Source: Alteraurantiacibacter aquimixticola (GTDB lineage: Bacteria; Pseudomonadota; Alphaproteobacteria; Sphingomonadales; Sphingomonadaceae). Taken from it: a DNA stretch of 64,000 nucleotides. Under the pieces are notes generated by a model. It ran no database searches. It was not told the DNA's origin and worked only from the letters and a program-made list of their open reading frames with translations. The stretch covers positions 150,231 through 214,230 of the forward strand of contig NZ_SSHH01000003.1 of assembly GCF_004965515.1 (NCBI RefSeq). The letters run 5' to 3'. Positions within the stretch are counted from its first letter, which is position 1. Each line of letters begins with the position of its first letter. Below, piece after piece: positions 7,132-16,038 of the stretch. The translations under genes and the position numbers were made by a program.

Positions 7132-8973
7132 TCAGTCTTCGATTGCGACAGCAACGCCGGTTATGGTCGTAGTCCCGATCGCGTTGGGAGGTCCGCGCAA
7201 TATCGAGAACGGGGCCACGATCTCCGATCCATCCGGGCCGTAGAATACCGGGATTATGGTGTTCAGCGATTGCACACTTGCGCTGAGCGCAGTGGGATAA
7301 TCGAAGTTTGCCGCATCCATGATACCGTTGGTAATGGTACTTGCAAATTCGAACGTTCCCAGATCGACGATAGTACCACCATCGTCGGCCTGCAGGTCGA
7401 GCATGCCCGAGTAGCTATCCGACGAAAAATTGACAACGAATGACGAAGTTCCGTCAACGTCGATAGCCAAGCCACTGCTATTGGTGGTAGTGCCGACCGC
7501 AATTCCGGAATAGCTAGCGCTGCCCGAACGAACATTCATATGCCCCTCGGGCGTATCGAAGCCATATGTGAAATATCGCCGTACCTGCTGCAAATAGTCG
7601 GAACCCGATATTTCCTGCTCAAGAATTCCGAAACTCGAATAGGTAAGTTGAACTTCCGGATTGGCTGTGCCTGGTTTGAAAATGCGGGCGGTCAGCGGCA
7701 GTCCGGCAGTTCCAAAAGCGGAAGTTGTTGTGGTTTCATAAACGTCATATGCGCCGTCGCTCGAAACAAGTTCGCCGGGTTCGATCGAAGCCACCAGCGC
7801 ACCATCGAGTTGGACATTAATTGTGCCGTCTTGTTGGAAATGGATGCGTGTAAAAGGCCTTTCGGTGTAAGTATTTCCATAAAAGCCGCGAAAAGCAGGC
7901 GTCAGGTCGTCTTGGATGGTGCCGAGAGCCTCAGCGAGATAGCCGGATACAACCGTGTCGCCCTGAATATTTGTAAGGGCCAAGGTTCCTGCGCGAGATT
8001 GATTGTCGCGTTTGCCGGTAAACGCGCCATTGAGCACTGCTCCGGTACCAGTGCCACCGGAGAACGCCGCGCCGACTTCTTGCGCGGCAGGTCCGTAGAA
8101 CTGACCGGAAACGTCTCCGCTCACGAAATCGCCATCAAGGTTTGTGTAGGTAAAGATACCGTCTAGCCGGCGATTGCTGGTCACGAATCCGTCCGCGTTG
8201 AACTTGAGGGAGCCACCGGACAAGTAGCCGTAATCCGCCAGGGGAAATTCGCCGAGCGTCGTACGAACGCGCCAAGCGCCGGTCCCGAAATCCAGTTCCA
8301 GCAGGCCGCTACCAGAAAGTGCGCGCGCTTCGGTGCCGACCACAGAGAGCGCGCCGAATATGTCGATCGTGTAAGACCCAAGTCCGGAAACCGGGACAGC
8401 GCTGGAACTGGCGGGGAAGCCGAAAACGAAGGTGTCGAACTCTGTCTCTTGCTGTACGCCGTTGAGAACATTGCGTTGCCAGTATCCGAGTGCAACATAC
8501 TGGTTGGCAGAGTTCTGCGAGTAGCCACGCGTGGAGATCGTCAGGAACTCCGAACTATTGCCACTCTCCGTATAGTAGCGCGTGGTCCCTGGATACTCGC
8601 CCTGTTCGATGATGCCGGCGCTCGTGAAGGTCGACCCTTGCCCACCGAGCGAGACGGTATAGCCGTCCGTGCTCGCATCGTAGGAGATCGCCACCTTCCG
8701 ATCTTCGACACTTGCCCCACCGACTTCCGCATCGATAACAGAAAGCGAGATGTCGCTGCCACTTGAAAGTGTCGAGAAGGCCTCGTCTGCAACCAGATTG
8801 CCGACGTTGGAATTGGTCGGTGTCGGCGTGGGCGCAGAGGTGGAAGTCGGACTTGGTGTGGGTGCAGCTGGCGGCGGCGGAGTGCTGGAGATACCTCCAC
8901 CGCTACTGCCTCCACCGCATGCCGCAACAAGTGCTGCAGCCAACGAGGCGGCCAACAAATTGTCATATTTCAT
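7132..8973 (-). CDS. TbpB-like surface/solute-binding lipoprotein
   Basis: A 613-residue lipoprotein: signal peptide with lipobox around Cys19 (AAC-GGGSSGGG), then a Pro/Thr/Ser linker (about 30-55) and a beta-rich body. GQFYGPAAQEVGAAFSG followed by GAFTGKRD near the middle matches the closing strand of transferrin-binding-protein-B-like barrels (FYGP-x-A-x-E-x-G-x-x-F). A weaker repeat, VFYGPDGSEIVAPFS, near the C-terminus suggests a second barrel. Such proteins bind metal-carrying ligands at the outer membrane, but no TonB receptor or Slam gene is adjacent. Codon use is less GC-rich than its neighbours, which suggests transfer. Ligand unknown. Confidence 0.7.
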   Translation of the reverse strand: MKYDNLLAASLAAALVAACGGGSSGGGISSTPPPPAAPTPSPTSTSAPTPTPTNSNVGNLVADEAFSTLSSGSDISLSVIDAEVGGASVEDRKVAISYDASTDGYTVSLGGQGSTFTSAGIIEQGEYPGTTRYYTESGNSSEFLTISTRGYSQNSANQYVALGYWQRNVLNGVQQETEFDTFVFGFPASSSAVPVSGLGSYTIDIFGALSVVGTEARALSGSGLLELDFGTGAWRVRTTLGEFPLADYGYLSGGSLKFNADGFVTSNRRLDGIFTYTNLDGDFVSGDVSGQFYGPAAQEVGAAFSGGTGTGAVLNGAFTGKRDNQSRAGTLALTNIQGDTVVSGYLAEALGTIQDDLTPAFRGFYGNTYTERPFTRIHFQQDGTINVQLDGALVASIEPGELVSSDGAYDVYETTTTSAFGTAGLPLTARIFKPGTANPEVQLTYSSFGILEQEISGSDYLQQVRRYFTYGFDTPEGHMNVRSGSASYSGIAVGTTTNSSGLAIDVDGTSSFVVNFSSDSYSGMLDLQADDGGTIVDLGTFEFASTITNGIMDAANFDYPTALSASVQSLNTIIPVFYGPDGSEIVAPFSILRGPPNAIGTTTITGVAVAIED

Positions 8974-8999
8974 GAATTTGCTCCAGCGATACTGTCAAA

Positions 9000-9028
9000 A
9001 CTATGAGGGCGACAACAGGGCGAGTCAA
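9000..9028 (-). promoter_or_regulatory. Sigma70-like promoter for the TbpB-like lipoprotein
   Basis: Reading the minus strand, TTGACT (9023-9028), a 17-nt spacer and CATAGT (9000-9005) form a good promoter about 30 nt upstream of the ATG at 8973. No Fur-like or other operator is obvious. Confidence 0.5.
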
Positions 9029-9225
9029 CTAGTCCAAAATTGCGGAATTAATTCGCGAGCGCTTGCGCCGTGGACGATCAAAATAGTCTCAACAGATGAT
9101 GGGGGTTGGCGTGATCCTGCCTGAGCGTAGAATTGGTCAAAGAGGCAATTGTTGATGATTTCTTCTATTGTGGGCCTCCTGCCTTGCCCTGTCCCTCCAC
9201 ATCCTGATCCACTATCGCCAGCCTC

Positions 9226-9396
9226 ATGACAACAGATCGCGACCCGCCAGAATTCTGGCTCACCGACATGGATGGGGTCCTCGTGAAAGAGGGCGAGGCC
9301 ATTCCCGGCGCTGCCGAATTCATTGCGAAGCTGTAGGAGAGGGAGCGCCGCTTCCTCGTCGTCACCAACAATTCCATCTACACGCAGCATCCCGGC
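9226..9396 (+). pseudogene. Truncated, decayed duplicate of the HAD phosphatase gene at 11415
   Basis: These 171 nt match the first part of the intact HAD gene nearly base for base, starting at the ATG ([20 protein letters not shown]). Codon 37 is TAG (9334-9336) where the intact gene has CAG. A 99-nt segment present in the intact copy (between ACACGC at 11569 and ACACGC at 11668) is missing here, as expected for deletion between short direct repeats. Similarity ends at CAGCATCCCGGC. The remnant and the intact copy flank the helicase gene in the same orientation. Confidence 0.88.
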
Positions 9397-9513
9397 AGAC
9401 AGCGCAGCCGGTAATTGCGACGCCAGCGAGCTTTGCGCTGTCCAGTCATGGCCCTCGATCGTCCCCGATCCATACGTGGATTGCCGACAATCGATAGAGC
9501 TTGTTGACCTGCC

Positions 9514-11319
9514 TCAGCTCGGGCGGTGCGGTTTTCCTTTGGGCTTGTTTCCCTTGGGCTTGTGCGCGTGCGGCTTCCCGCCGCCGCCCTTCTTGCCCGG
9601 CCCCTTGGAACCCGGCCCCTTCTTGGCAAATCCCGGTTTCCCGGGACCCTTCTTGCCGGGGAAGCTCTTGCGCGGCTTGGCCTTGACGTGCTGGCGAGCA
9701 GGCCCGCGGGTTCGCTGTGGCGGCGGGGCTTCTGCGAGCGCGATGGCGATGTCGTCCTTGTCGCCAGCGTCGGCGGTGCGTGACAGGGCCTCGGCGAACT
9801 TGTCGGCATTTGCGCGCGGCACCTGGAAGAAGGTCTCGCCATCTGAGATGCGGATCGCACCGATCTCGCTTTTCGAAACATGCCCGCGGCGGCACAGCAG
9901 CGGCAGGATCCAGCGCGGATCGGCATTCTGGCGCCGCCCCACATCCATCTTGAACCACACGATATCCTCGAAACCGGGGCGATGTTCGCCCGGTGCCCGG
10001 CGCGGCTCTGCGCTGGCTTCGATCAGCTCTTCCGGCTGCGGCATGGCAGCGCGATGCGCGCGGACCAGCGCGGCGGCGATATCCTCGGGGCTGCGCTCCG
10101 CCAGCAGGCGAGCGCCGAGGGCGCGATCCTCATCGTCGATCTCTACCGGTGCGAGCAGCGCGGCAAGCGTGCGTTCGCGGTCCTGCGCGCGGATATCGTC
10201 CGGCGTGGGCGCGGCGATCCATTCGGCGTTGATCTTCGCGCCGCGCAACATTGATTCGACACGGCGGCGACGCGGATAGGGCACGAGCAGTACCGCAGTC
10301 CCCTTCTTGCCTGCGCGCCCGGTGCGGCCGGAGCGATGCTGCAGCGTCTCCGCATCGCGCGGCACTTCGACATGCACCACCAGCGACAGCGTGGGCAGGT
10401 CGATCCCGCGCGCGGCCACATCGGTGGCCACGCACACCCGTGCGCGCCCGTCGCGCAGCGCCTGCAGCGCCGCGTTGCGTTCGTTCTGGCTGTGCTCGCC
10501 CGAAAGCGCCACGGCCTGGAAGCCGCGTTCGGTCAGATTGGCGTGGAGGTGGCGGACCTTGTCGCGCGTGGCGCAAAACAGGATTGCGGTTTCCGCCTCG
10601 TGCAGGCGCAGCAAGTTGATGGCGGCATGTTCGATATCGGAAGGCGATACCGTGATGGCCTGGTAGGTAATATCACCGTGCCCGCGTTCCTTGCCCGCGG
10701 TCTCGATCCGCAGGGCATCGCGCTGGTAGCGTTTTGCCAGCGCGACGATCGGCTTGGGCATGGTGGCCGAGAACAGCAGCGTGCGCCGACCATCGGGCGT
10801 GGCATCGAGAATCTGCTCGAGCTCTTCGCGAAAGCCCATGTCGAGCATCTCGTCCGCCTCGTCGAGCACCGCTACGCGCAGGTTCGACAGTTGCAGCGCG
10901 CCGCGTTCGAGATGGTCGCGCAAGCGGCCCGGCGTGCCGACCACGATATGCGCACCGCGCGACAGTGCCCGGCGTTCCTTGCTCGCATCCATGCCGCCGA
11001 CGCAGGTGGCAATGCGTCCGCCAGCCTTCTCGTACAGCCAGGCCAGTTCGCGGCTGACCTGCAATGCCAGCTCGCGCGTGGGGGCGATGATCAGGGCGAG
11101 CGGCTGGTCGGCCTGGGGCAGGGCGCCCTGGTCGAATAATTGCGCCGCCATGCCCAGCCCGAAGGCGACGGTCTTGCCCGAGCCGGTCTGTGCCGAGACG
11201 ATCAGGTCGCGGCCATCGGCTTCGGGAGTGATAACGGCGTCCTGGACGGCGGTCAGCGCGTCAAAGCCGCGCGCGGCGAGCGCATCGGTGAGAGGCTGCG
11301 GGAGGTGATCAGTTTTCAT
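9514..11319 (-). CDS. DEAD-box ATP-dependent RNA helicase with DbpA-type RNA-binding domain
   Basis: A 601-residue helicase. The start MKTDHLPQPL at 11319 gives the usual DEAD-box N-terminus; an upstream ATG would overlap the divergent HAD gene. Motifs in order: AQTGSGKT (I), PTRELA (Ia), TPGR (Ib), DEAD (II), SAT (III), ATDVAARGID (V) and HRSGRTGRAG (VI). Near residue 470 a DbpA/CsdA RNA-binding domain follows (GAIRISDGETFFQVP), then a basic Lys/Gly/Pro tail of about 60 residues with repeated GKKGPGKPG-like units. The likely role is ribosome assembly or cold-shock RNA remodelling. Confidence 0.93.
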   Translation of the reverse strand: MKTDHLPQPLTDALAARGFDALTAVQDAVITPEADGRDLIVSAQTGSGKTVAFGLGMAAQLFDQGALPQADQPLALIIAPTRELALQVSRELAWLYEKAGGRIATCVGGMDASKERRALSRGAHIVVGTPGRLRDHLERGALQLSNLRVAVLDEADEMLDMGFREELEQILDATPDGRRTLLFSATMPKPIVALAKRYQRDALRIETAGKERGHGDITYQAITVSPSDIEHAAINLLRLHEAETAILFCATRDKVRHLHANLTERGFQAVALSGEHSQNERNAALQALRDGRARVCVATDVAARGIDLPTLSLVVHVEVPRDAETLQHRSGRTGRAGKKGTAVLLVPYPRRRRVESMLRGAKINAEWIAAPTPDDIRAQDRERTLAALLAPVEIDDEDRALGARLLAERSPEDIAAALVRAHRAAMPQPEELIEASAEPRRAPGEHRPGFEDIVWFKMDVGRRQNADPRWILPLLCRRGHVSKSEIGAIRISDGETFFQVPRANADKFAEALSRTADAGDKDDIAIALAEAPPPQRTRGPARQHVKAKPRKSFPGKKGPGKPGFAKKGPGSKGPGKKGGGGKPHAHKPKGNKPKGKPHRPS

Positions 11320-11414
11320 GGATGGGGCGCCCTTGGGCTTCAAATGGCGAATGTACAAGGCGAATCCGTCCTTGGCCATTGCTTTCGGGATCGGCGGGCG
11401 GCACCTAGTCGGCC

Positions 11415-12197
11415 ATGACAACAGATCGCGACCCGCCCGAATTCTGGCTCACCGACATGGATGGCGTCCTTGTGAAAGAGGGCGAAGCCATTCCCGGCGC
11501 TGCTGAATTCATTGCGAAATTGCAGGAGAAGAAGCGCCGCTTCCTCGTCCTCACCAACAATTCCATCTACACGCCGCGCGACCTTGCCGCGCGGCTGGAG
11601 CGGGCGGGGTTGAGCGTGCCCGAGCAATCGATCTGGACCAGCGCGCTGGCGACCGCGTCCTTCCTCGACACGCAGCATCCCGGCGGCTCCGCCTATGTGA
11701 TCGGCGAGGCGGGGCTGACCACTGCCTTGCACGAGGTCGGCTACACCATGACCGATACCAATCCCGATTACGTGGTGATCGGGGAACTGCGCAGCTACTC
11801 CTTCGCGGCGATCACCAAGGCGATTCGCCTGGTGCTCGATGGCGCGCGTTTCATCGCCACCAATCCGGACGTCACCTCGCCATCGCCCGAAGGCCCGCTG
11901 CCTGCCACCGGCGCGGCCGCTGCGATGATCACCAAGGCGACGGGGGCCGAACCCTATTTCGTCGGCAAGCCGAACCCGATGATGTTCCGCAGTGCCATGA
12001 ACCGCATCGATGCCCATGCCGCCTCCACCGCGATGATCGGGGACCGGATGGATACCGATATCGTCGCGGGGATCGAGGCGGGGCTCGACACCACTCTGGT
12101 GCTGACCGGCTCGACGAAGAAGGACGATGTGAAACGCTTCCCCTACCGCCCCAGCCGCGTGGTGGATTCGATTGCCGATGTGGTGGAGCTGGTATGA
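11415..12197 (+). CDS. HAD-superfamily subfamily IIA (NagD-like) phosphatase
   Basis: A 260-residue HAD hydrolase: motif I DMDGVL at about residue 14, motif II LTNNS near 50, a Lys in [11 protein letters not shown], and motif III/IV in [20 protein letters not shown]. The family dephosphorylates small metabolites; the substrate here is unknown. The gene is divergent from the helicase (95 nt) and overlaps the next gene by 4 nt (ATGA). A decayed duplicate of its 5' end lies at 9226-9396. Confidence 0.92.
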   Translation: MTTDRDPPEFWLTDMDGVLVKEGEAIPGAAEFIAKLQEKKRRFLVLTNNSIYTPRDLAARLERAGLSVPEQSIWTSALATASFLDTQHPGGSAYVIGEAGLTTALHEVGYTMTDTNPDYVVIGELRSYSFAAITKAIRLVLDGARFIATNPDVTSPSPEGPLPATGAAAAMITKATGAEPYFVGKPNPMMFRSAMNRIDAHAASTAMIGDRMDTDIVAGIEAGLDTTLVLTGSTKKDDVKRFPYRPSRVVDSIADVVELV

Positions 12198-12655
12198 TCA
12201 AGCCGGAGCTGGAATTCGTCTATGAGGCGGGCGGCGATCTGGAAGAGCCGCGCCAGATCGGCGAGACCTATGACGGGACGCGGCGGATCATCCCGATCAT
12301 TGCTGGCGGTTATGTGAAGGGGCCGAAGATCTCCGGCAAGCTGATGGGCAATTCGGCGGACTGGCAGGTGACCCGGCATGACGGGGTGACCGTGGCCGAT
12401 GCGATCTATGCGATCGAGACCGATGACGGCGAGATCATCCAGATCCGCAACAAGGGCCTGCGCCACGGCCCACCCGAAGTGATGCAGCGGCTGGTGATGG
12501 GCGAGGAGGTCGACCCTTCCGAATACTACTTCCGCACCGTGCCCGAATTCATCGCGGCCGACGGGCCCTATGACTGGCTCAATAAGTCGATCTTCATCTG
12601 CGCGGGCGCGCGCTATGCCAGTTCGATCAAGCTGTGGGTCTGGCGGGTGCTGTAA
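12194..12655 (+). CDS. DUF3237 family protein
   Basis: A 153-residue DUF3237 protein ([20 protein letters not shown] ... [10 protein letters not shown] ... [15 protein letters not shown] ... YYFRTVPEF ... [12 protein letters not shown]). The family is a beta-barrel of unknown activity, often near catabolic genes. Start and stop overlap the upstream HAD gene by 4 nt, so the two are translationally coupled. It is convergent with the LysR gene, whose stop codon abuts its own. Confidence 0.88.
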   Translation: MIKPELEFVYEAGGDLEEPRQIGETYDGTRRIIPIIAGGYVKGPKISGKLMGNSADWQVTRHDGVTVADAIYAIETDDGEIIQIRNKGLRHGPPEVMQRLVMGEEVDPSEYYFRTVPEFIAADGPYDWLNKSIFICAGARYASSIKLWVWRVL

Positions 12656-13564
12656 TCAGGCGAAGGCCTCCAACCTGTCGCGCAGGCGCGGCGCGGCAAA
12701 GTCGATGAAGCGGCGCAGCTTGAGCGGCATCTGGCCGCGCGCCACATGCAGGATGTGAACCGGCGCAGGCTCGGGTTCGAAATCCTCCAGCACGATCTTC
12801 AACTCGCCCGCCTCGATCGCGGCCTCGGCCTGGTAGTGCAGCAGGCGGGTGAAACCCGTACCGGCACAGGCGGCCATCACCGAAGCATCGGCGGTGGTGA
12901 CGGAGAGGCGCGGGGCCACCGGCACGTCGAAAGCCTTGCCGCTCGCCGGATCGCGGAATTGCCAGGCGGGGAAGGGCATGGGCGTATCGAAAGCGACGCA
13001 GGGCAGGTCGCGCAGGGCCTCCGGATGATCGGGCTCGCCATGCCGGGCAAGCAGTGAAGGGCTGGCGCAGACCACGGTGCGCATGGTGCCGATCCGCGTG
13101 GCGACCAGCCCGCTATCGGGCAGGCGGCCGATGCGCGTCGCCATGTCGATATGGTCCTCCACCAGGTGGATATTGCGGTCGGACAGCAGCATGCGGATGG
13201 TGATCTGGGGGAACTGGGCGAGGAAGTCGCTCACCACAGGCAGCAGGTGCAGCCGTCCGAAACAGAGCGGCGCGGTGATCGCCAGCTCACCCTTGGGAAT
13301 GGTGTATTCGCCCGCAGCCTCCCGCTCCGCCTGTTCGACCTGTTCGAGGATGCGCCGCGCCGCCTCGACATAGGATTGCCCCGCATCGGTCAGCGAAAGC
13401 TGGCGCGTGGTGCGCAGCAGCAGCTTGGTGCCGAGCTTTGCTTCCAGCTCCGCGATCCGCCGGCTGACGGTCGAAACCGGCAGGCCCTTTTCGCGCGCCA
13501 CCGCCGAGAAGCTGCCGAGTTCGACAGCCTGCAGCAGCAATTCCATCGCTTCGAGCCGGTCCAT
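12656..13564 (-). CDS. LysR-family transcriptional regulator
   Basis: A 302-residue LysR protein. The start at 13564 (MDRLEAMELL) begins the helix-turn-helix directly: AVELGSFSAVAREKGLPVSTVSRRIAELEAKLGTKLLLRTTRQ. The effector domain starts near residue 90. It is of the CrgA/AaeR-like group (GYFRIAAP-type segment GELAITAPLCFGRLHL). It is divergent from the AhpD-like gene with a 121-nt intergenic region, so it probably controls the 13686-15404 gene set and itself. Confidence 0.92.
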   Translation of the reverse strand: MDRLEAMELLLQAVELGSFSAVAREKGLPVSTVSRRIAELEAKLGTKLLLRTTRQLSLTDAGQSYVEAARRILEQVEQAEREAAGEYTIPKGELAITAPLCFGRLHLLPVVSDFLAQFPQITIRMLLSDRNIHLVEDHIDMATRIGRLPDSGLVATRIGTMRTVVCASPSLLARHGEPDHPEALRDLPCVAFDTPMPFPAWQFRDPASGKAFDVPVAPRLSVTTADASVMAACAGTGFTRLLHYQAEAAIEAGELKIVLEDFEPEPAPVHILHVARGQMPLKLRRFIDFAAPRLRDRLEAFA

Positions 13565-13685
13565 GATATTCCCGTAAATAGCAAAGATGATTTTCAGAAA
13601 TAGCCGATTATCACAAGAAATGGGAAGCCCTATTTCCTTGCCTGCCGGGCCGGTGATGGCCCCAAAGCAAGCAGGAGAAGAATGA

Positions 13686-14231
13686 ATGTCCCGCCTTTCC
13701 ATTCCCACGCTGGATGATGCGCCCGAAGCCTCGAAGCCGATCCTCGAAGCGGTCAAGGGCCAGCTCGGCAGCGTGCCGAACATGTTCCGCCTGATCGCCA
13801 GCAGCCCCGCTGCGCTGACTGCCTATACCGGCGCCAATGCGGCGCTGTCGAAGACGCTCGACCTCAAGACCCGCGAGCGGATCGCGCTGGCCGTCGCGCA
13901 GGTCAATGGCTGTGGCTACTGCCTCTCGGCGCATAGCTATTTGGCGACCAACCTCGCCAAGATCGCTCCCGAAGAGGTCGAACTGGCGCGCAATGGCGGA
14001 TCGCAGGATCCGCAGGCCCATGCCGCCGTGAACTTTGCCCGCAAGGTTGCCGAGGAGCGCGGCCATGTGAGCGAGGCCGACATCGCCGAAGTGCGCGCCG
14101 CCGGCTTCAGTGAGGCGCAGGTGGTCGAGATCGTCGCCCTCGTGGCCGAGAACACCTTCACCAATTACCTGAACGAAGTCGCCAAGACCGACATCGATTT
14201 CCCCGTCGTGCAGACCCAACTCGCTGCATGA
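13686..14231 (+). CDS. Carboxymuconolactone decarboxylase / AhpD-like protein
   Basis: A 181-residue CMD-fold protein with the redox motif C76-GY-C79 and His83 in CGYCLSAHSYL, the AhpD/peroxidase-type signature (CxxC-x3-H), not the gamma-carboxymuconolactone decarboxylase active site. It probably acts as an alkylhydroperoxidase or thiol-disulfide protein. GGAGAAG precedes the ATG. It is the first gene of a set divergent from LysR, followed by PNPOx-like and DUF1348 proteins, a grouping common downstream of LysR regulators in proteobacteria. Confidence 0.92.
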   Translation: MSRLSIPTLDDAPEASKPILEAVKGQLGSVPNMFRLIASSPAALTAYTGANAALSKTLDLKTRERIALAVAQVNGCGYCLSAHSYLATNLAKIAPEEVELARNGGSQDPQAHAAVNFARKVAEERGHVSEADIAEVRAAGFSEAQVVEIVALVAENTFTNYLNEVAKTDIDFPVVQTQLAA

Positions 14232-14307
14232 CGGCCCGGTGGGCCGGGGACGGTCCAGTCCCGACCCCCTGACCCCGACCCACCACCCTTTTTCGCGGAG
14301 CCACGCC

Positions 14308-14937
14308 ATGGCCTACGGATTTCTCGATACCGCCTACACACCCACCATCCGGTCATTGCAGGCCAAGGCCGGCAGCCTGAAGACCTATGACGGGTTTTCC
14401 GGCAATCGCGCCTTCGACCGCTTTACCGCGCAGGAGCGGGAATTCATCGCCGCGCGCGATACCTTTTTCATGGCCAGCGCCGCACCCGGCGGCTGGCCCT
14501 ATGTGCAGCATCGCGGCGGCCCTGTGGGCTTCCTCAAGGTGCTCGACGACCAGACGCTCGCCTTTCCGGACTATCGCGGGAACCGGCAATATATCAGCGC
14601 CGGCAACGCGCTGGACGATGACAGGGTGTGCCTGTTCCTGATCGATCAGGCCGAGCGCCGCCGCCTCAAGATCTACGCCCATGCCGAATTGCTCGACCTC
14701 GACGAAGTGCCCGAGCTTGCATGGGAACTCGAGCATCCGGGCTATCGCGCGCAGGTTGAACGGATATTCCGCTTGCGGCTGAAAGCCTTCGACTGGAACT
14801 GCCCGCAGCACATCGCTCGCCGCTTTACCGAGCAGGAGATTGCCGAAATGCTCGAAGCGACAGGCGACCGGATAAGACAGCTTGAACAGGAAAACGCCGC
14901 GCTCCGGGCCCGGCTCAATTCGACAGGAGACCAATGA
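14308..14937 (+). CDS. Pyridoxamine 5'-phosphate oxidase-family (flavin-reductase-like split barrel) protein
   Basis: A 209-residue protein starting [12 protein letters not shown] after GCGGAG. The FMN-binding split barrel is evident ([48 protein letters not shown]). A short C-terminal coiled tail ([15 protein letters not shown]) follows. Members of this group are uncharacterised flavoproteins, not true PdxH. It overlaps the next start by 4 nt. Confidence 0.88.
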   Translation: MAYGFLDTAYTPTIRSLQAKAGSLKTYDGFSGNRAFDRFTAQEREFIAARDTFFMASAAPGGWPYVQHRGGPVGFLKVLDDQTLAFPDYRGNRQYISAGNALDDDRVCLFLIDQAERRRLKIYAHAELLDLDEVPELAWELEHPGYRAQVERIFRLRLKAFDWNCPQHIARRFTEQEIAEMLEATGDRIRQLEQENAALRARLNSTGDQ

Positions 14938-15404
14938 TGGAAATACCACGCTGCCCGCTTCCCCCCTTCACCGAAGAGACCGCCGCCGAGAAGGTGCGCA
15001 TGGCAGAGGATGGCTGGAACAGCCGCGATCCGGGCCGCGTCTCGCTTGCCTATACGCCCGACAGCGAATGGCGCAATCGCGCCGAATTCTTCACCGGCCG
15101 GCAGGCGATCGTCGATTTCCTCACCGCCAAGTGGCAGCGCGAACAGGATTACCGGCTGGTCAAGGAACTCTGGGCCTTTCACGAGAATCGCATCGCCGTC
15201 CGCTTCGCCTATGAATGGCAGAACAGCGGCAACTGGTTCCGCTCCTACGGGAACGAGAACTGGGAATTCGACGAGCGAGGCCTGATGCGCCGCCGCATTG
15301 CCAGCATCAACGACCTCCATATCAGTGAGGAGGAACGCCTCTTCCGCTGGGACGGCAATGCTCGCCCGGCCGATCATCCGGGGCTGAGCGAGCTGGGCCT
15401 GTAA
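14934..15404 (+). CDS. DUF1348 (SnoaL/NTF2-like) protein
   Basis: A 156-residue protein matching DUF1348: [82 protein letters not shown]. This is a cone-shaped alpha+beta fold of unknown activity. ATG at 14934 overlaps the preceding TGA; a second ATG at 14937 is possible. It is the last gene of the LysR-divergent set; a 105-nt spacer follows before the SOD-like gene. Confidence 0.9.
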   Translation: MMEIPRCPLPPFTEETAAEKVRMAEDGWNSRDPGRVSLAYTPDSEWRNRAEFFTGRQAIVDFLTAKWQREQDYRLVKELWAFHENRIAVRFAYEWQNSGNWFRSYGNENWEFDERGLMRRRIASINDLHISEEERLFRWDGNARPADHPGLSELGL

Positions 15405-15509
15405 GGCTTGTGCTTTTGGTCCCCCGCTTAAAGAGCCGGTTGCGCATTGGGTTCTGAACGTTCAAGGGGCCCGTGAATTTTCCCCCAAACAGCAATCGAA
15501 GGATCACCG

Positions 15510-16034
15510 ATGCGCAAGATTATTCTGCCTGTTTCCCTTTTTGCCCTGACGCTCGCCGCCTGCGGCTCGTCCGACACCGCCGAGGATGCGGCGATGGATG
15601 ACATGGGCGTGGAGGATATGGGTGCCGGCGATGCACAGGCAGCCAGTGCCACGCTGATGACGCCCGAAGGCGCGACGATCGCTTCGGTCACCGCAACCGG
15701 TTCCGCCGGCGGCGTGACCATCAATCTTGAAGCGACCGGCATGGAGCCGGGCACCTACAGCGTGCGCGTACATGAAACCGCCATTTGCGCGGGCGACTTC
15801 TCCTCGGCCGGCGAAGTCTGGAACCCCGACGATGCCAGCGACGACCAGCAGGCCGGTTACCTGCCCAACCTGGAAATTGGCGAAGATGGCACCGGCTCGC
15901 TCGGCCACATGCTTTCCATGGCCGCGACCTGGGAAGGCCTGATGGATGAGGACGGCTCTGCCGTGATCGTCTACGCTGGTGAGGACACCGCGGGCGACCG
16001 CATGGCTTGCGGCGTCCTGGCTGCAGGCGAATAA
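15510..16034 (+). CDS. Cu/Zn superoxide dismutase-like lipoprotein lacking metal ligands
   Basis: A 174-residue lipoprotein (lipobox LAAC-GSS) with an acidic linker, then a SodC-type Greek-key domain: GTYSVRVHE, VWNPDD, AGYLPNLEIGEDGTG, AVIVYAGEDT, ACGVL. The two disulfide cysteines (AIC; MACGV) are kept. Against the usual motifs (GFHVHE, GxHxNP, H-x-GDLPNL, VVHAG) nearly all Cu/Zn ligands are replaced: only the His in VHE remains. It is therefore unlikely to dismutate superoxide. A binding or structural role is possible; similar CHRD-like proteins exist. Confidence 0.8.
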   Translation: MRKIILPVSLFALTLAACGSSDTAEDAAMDDMGVEDMGAGDAQAASATLMTPEGATIASVTATGSAGGVTINLEATGMEPGTYSVRVHETAICAGDFSSAGEVWNPDDASDDQQAGYLPNLEIGEDGTGSLGHMLSMAATWEGLMDEDGSAVIVYAGEDTAGDRMACGVLAAGE

Positions 16035-16038
16035 GCCG

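Larger units (their letters stand above)
8974..9513. other. Gene-poor stretch with one promoter and one gene remnant
   Basis: No intact gene is visible. The left part holds the promoter of the lipoprotein (9000-9028), the middle a decayed 5' copy of the HAD phosphatase gene (9226-9396). The remaining bases, to the helicase stop at 9514, have no recognisable coding signal on either strand. Confidence 0.6.

Noticed and set aside
9226..9396. The small frame considered as a real short HAD protein
   Set aside because: It is interrupted at codon 37 and lacks a 99-nt segment plus all later HAD motifs, so it is a remnant.
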